Part shown: positions 61,655 through 64,000 of the stretch, piece by piece
How positions within the stretch are numbered: position 1 is the stretch's first letter
How the letters are laid out: every line of letters starts with the position of its first letter
Origin: Aphelocoma coerulescens
Taxonomy: Eukaryota; Chordata; Aves; Passeriformes; Corvidae
Assembly (NCBI RefSeq): GCF_041296385.1
Contig: NC_091017.1
Coordinates: 8,922,001 to 8,986,000, forward strand
DNA length: 64,000 nucleotides
Direction of reading: 5' to 3'
Program-made: the position numbers and the translations under genes
Notes under the pieces: generated by a model
Seen by the model: the letters and a program-made list of their open reading frames with translations, nothing else
What the model was told of the DNA's origin: nothing
Database searches by the model: none

Positions 61655-62028
61655 AAGGTACCTAGAAAAGGCTGAAATGCTTGGGGGAGACCTTATCACT
61701 CTCTACAGCTCCCTGAAAGGAGGTTGTAGCCAGGTGAAGGTTGATCTCTTCTCCCAGACAACCAGCGGCAGGACAAGAGGACAAAGCCTTAAGCTGCACC
61801 AGGAGAGTTTAGGTTGGACATTAGGAGGAATTTCTTCACAGAATACAGAGCATTGGAATGGGCTGCCCAGGGAGGTGGTGGAGTCACTGTCCCTGGAGGT
61901 GTTTAAGAAAAGTCTGGATGTAGCATTTGGTGCCATGGTCTAGCTGAAAAGGTGTGTTAGGTGGTGTTAGGTTGGACTCGATGATCTCAAAGATTTTTTT
62001 GAACCTAGCTGATTCTGTGATTTTGTGT
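61655..62028 (+). mobile_element. CR1 LINE fragment, end of ORF2 plus 3' tail
   Basis: This is the longest CR1 piece in the window, about 370 bp. Its plus-strand frame 61677-61943 encodes the carboxy-terminal end of the CR1 reverse-transcriptase ORF, with the typical WNGLPREVVESLSLEVFKKS block just before its stop. The 3' tail follows: GGTTGGACTCGATGATCTCA and the terminal GATTCTGTGATTTTGTG. The frame is still largely open, which suggests a younger copy than the other CR1 tails here. The 5' part of the element is missing, as usual. Only about 90 codons of the ORF remain, so it cannot retrotranspose. Confidence 0.92.
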
Positions 62029-62301
62029 TTCTGCGTTTGCTTACAGACCAGTTGGTTAAGATTATCCTGTGGCTTATGATATTGCTATAAAATATAGTAA
62101 TTATCTCTAATTACTACTAGAAGCACACACACATAAAAGGCCAAAAAGTCTCCATTTGCCCCTACTTTCCAATTTTTTCATCTGGTGTCAACTGTTACCT
62201 TTATATTAATTACATACTTTTTACATTGTGTATAAAATTTTTTTTTTGACATTTTCAATATGAAACTTCTCATGTTCATAAAAATTCAGAGTATTAAACT
62301 G

Positions 62302-62877
62302 TGTTTGTTTTGGCTGGGAGATAGTTCATTTCCTTCAGAGGGGCTGCTGTGGGGCTGTGTTTTGGATTTGTGCTGATCACAGGGTTGATAATAAAGGGGT
62401 GTTTTTGTTATTGCTGAGCTGCACCTGAACAAGAATCAAGCCTTTTCACCTCACCCTGGCCTTGAGAAGTCTGGGGGTGCACAAGACATTGGGAAGGGGA
62501 GGCAGATGGGGCAGCTGACCCAAGGGATAGTCAAGACCATACGCTGTCATTCAGCATTTAAAACAAGGGGGGAGATTGGCTGTGGGGGCCACTGCTCAGG
62601 GACTGACTGGGCATCAGGTTGCTAGTGGTGAGCAATTCTCTATTTGCATGGTTTGTTTTATTTTCCTTTTTATTGCATTTTATTATTACTATTTTATTTC
62701 AATTATTAAGCTAGTCAATTATTAAGTTATCTCAAACCATGAGTTTTCTCACTTTTCACTCTTCCAAATCTCTTCTCTACTCCCCCCACCTTCCTCCCCC
62801 TCAAATCCTTTTGCGGGTGGGGGAGTGATCAAGTGGCTGTGTGGGGATTTGTTGCTGGCTGGGGTTAAACCATGACA
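62302..62877 (+). mobile_element. 5' LTR of an endogenous retrovirus (ERVL-like)
   Basis: About 576 bp, starting TGTTTGTTTTGGCTGGGAGA and ending GGGGTTAAACCATGACA, with the TG...CA termini of an LTR. Internal landmarks of a widespread avian LTR family are present: TTTTGGATTTGTGCTGATCA, GCTGAGCTGCACCTGAAC, a TTTAAAAC TATA-like site at about 62558-62565, ATCTCAAACCATGAGTTTTC, and a terminal GGGGGAGTG...TGGCTGTGTGG block. An AT-rich part contains two copies of TCAATTATTAAG. I recall the family as ERVL-like, but the name is unverified. The sequence to its right looks like proviral interior, so this is probably a 5' LTR and not a solo one. Confidence 0.85.
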
Positions 62878-64000
62878 GTCCTTTTTGGCACTCTGGTTCG
62901 AAGGCTTTGAGATAATAACAGATTTAGCAGAGCGTATTAGAAGGGGTTTTTGTCTGTTAACGATTTCAGGTCATGATATTGATTCATCTGTTCTCAATAT
63001 TTATTAGGTCTGCATTGTGCTTGGGTATTTTGCTGTACACGTTAAAGATTGCTGTTGGCTTTTGCAGTTTGCTGTGCTCTGTAGCTGTTACTGATGTTTT
63101 GCCTGAGAAATTTGTCTTTAAAATACTGACCTCAAGCTTAATCTGGTATTTGGTCTGTGTACTGAATCCATTAGTGTGCTTCCGGTACTGTCTCATGGAA
63201 ACAAAAAAATACTTCTTCCTCTGAGAAGTTTTTGTGGAGGAAATACAGAATGACACCTTTGCTACCTTCTCTGATGTTCTCTCCCTTATTATAATAACTT
63301 CTCAGTATCTTGAAGATTCCTGGGTAGTTATAATACTAACTTTGATATTTCTTAGACAAAATCCAAGCGATATTCCTAACATTAACAAGTAATTTAGGAA
63401 TATGACCCAGACCACACAAGAGTATGGTGCATATGATGTACAGGCAAATATGGGCAGGTATCTAAAGAATTTCTTACCTCCAAAGGCCTAGAACTTCATT
63501 TCCAAACAGCTACAAGATCCTGATTAAATTATAAGACGTTTGAAAATAGAAAACACTATGGGTAGTCCCAAGAGGCACAATTTACCACACTGTGTAGGAC
63601 CCTGGCCAGCATCTACAAAACACTGCTCAGTGTTATGCAAACATAAAATGCACTCACCACAGACCACACGGTCTAACCCAGGTCTTCACTGACACTAGTT
63701 CCAATGTATTTCTGAGTTAGAGCTGTGCAATAATACTCAACATGGTTTGTATTAAAACATAGCTGACTTGTAAGTCATTATTAAGCCATCTACCAACGGA
63801 CTGGAGTTTGAAAGCATGTGAAGACATTTGTCTTTTCTCCTGTGTGGTCACAAAGAAGAATCTGTTTGCTGGTGTCAGGGAGGTTCTGTGGAAGTAACTT
63901 AACTCCAGAAGTAACTCTTTGCAGGTGTAACCATGAAGCTAAGCTGCATCTTCATCTGTGGGCATGGTCTTGTGCAGAGAAGACAGAAGGCTTGTCGAGA
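62878..64000 (+). mobile_element. Internal leader region of the ERVL-like provirus, running off the window
   Basis: Just after the LTR comes GTCCTTTTTGGCACTCTGG. Its TGGCAC at 62886-62891 sits where a primer-binding site beginning TGG would be, and it looks like a decayed TGGCGCCC. The following kilobase agrees, as far as I can recall, with the internal 5' region of the same avian family, including the blocks around 63285-63380 and 63440-63530. This is recognition from memory and not an alignment. An 83-codon hydrophobic frame, described separately, lies near its start. The right end of the element and its second LTR are outside the window. Confidence 0.5.
62973..63224 (+). pseudogene. Hydrophobic 83-codon frame in proviral leader
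   Basis: The predicted peptide starts MILIHLFSIFIRS and is dominated by Leu, Ile, Val, Phe and Cys. It has at least two stretches long enough to span a membrane (about residues 12-35 and 50-70) and a basic, aromatic end. It starts about 95 bases after the LTR, before any expected gag start. Its composition could reflect a real leader-encoded membrane peptide or simply T-rich DNA. It has no known family that I can name, so expression should not be assumed. Confidence 0.25.

Noticed and set aside
62886..62910. tRNA-like B box (GGTTCGAAGG)
   Set aside because: There is no matching A box or cloverleaf. It lies in the proviral leader just after the LTR.

Overview
The window looks like noncoding DNA from a bird, probably a songbird-like (neoavian/passerine) genome. 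Four fragments carry the CR1 LINE 3' tail typical of birds, ending in ATTCTGTGATT-type repeats. Three retroviral LTRs of a general avian type are present. The rest is AT-rich, CpG-poor and sparse in repeats. The order-level assignment rests on recalled LTR families and could not be checked by a search. No protein-coding gene, tRNA or rRNA could be supported with confidence. All long open frames are short (156 codons at most) and unlike any family I recognise. The window is best read as a gene desert or part of one or more very long introns.

Layout. 1-16.7 kb: unique sequence with one perfect 14-bp-arm inverted repeat (952-983), a TA-rich patch near 2.35 kb, and one possible coding first exon at 8069-8111. 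16.735-16.952 kb: a long pure AAGGG pentanucleotide array. 17-33 kb: unique sequence with short tandem duplications, two 16-bp perfect palindromes and two weak exon candidates. 33.08-33.36 kb: two CR1 tails in opposite orientation. 33.4-42.8 kb: unique sequence, including the best microexon-like splice pair (38253-38264, minus strand). 42.85-43.38 kb: a CR1 tail followed by a GC-rich insert; a run of 23 G lies at 43.7 kb. 44-52.8 kb: unique sequence.

52.875-53.438 kb is a clean solo LTR with a 5-bp target-site duplication and a duplicated enhancer-like unit carrying AP-1 sites. 57.10-58.19 kb is the 3' end of an antisense retrovirus: LTR, polypurine tract and a broken internal coding remnant. 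61.43-62.03 kb holds two CR1 pieces, one with the end of the reverse-transcriptase ORF. From 62.30 kb to the window edge lies the 5' LTR and start of the internal region of another, sense-oriented provirus that runs out of the window.

No genes work together here in any way I can show. The notable material is retroelement structure and a handful of splice-site pairs that transcript data could confirm or dismiss. I found no convincing undescribed biological system.
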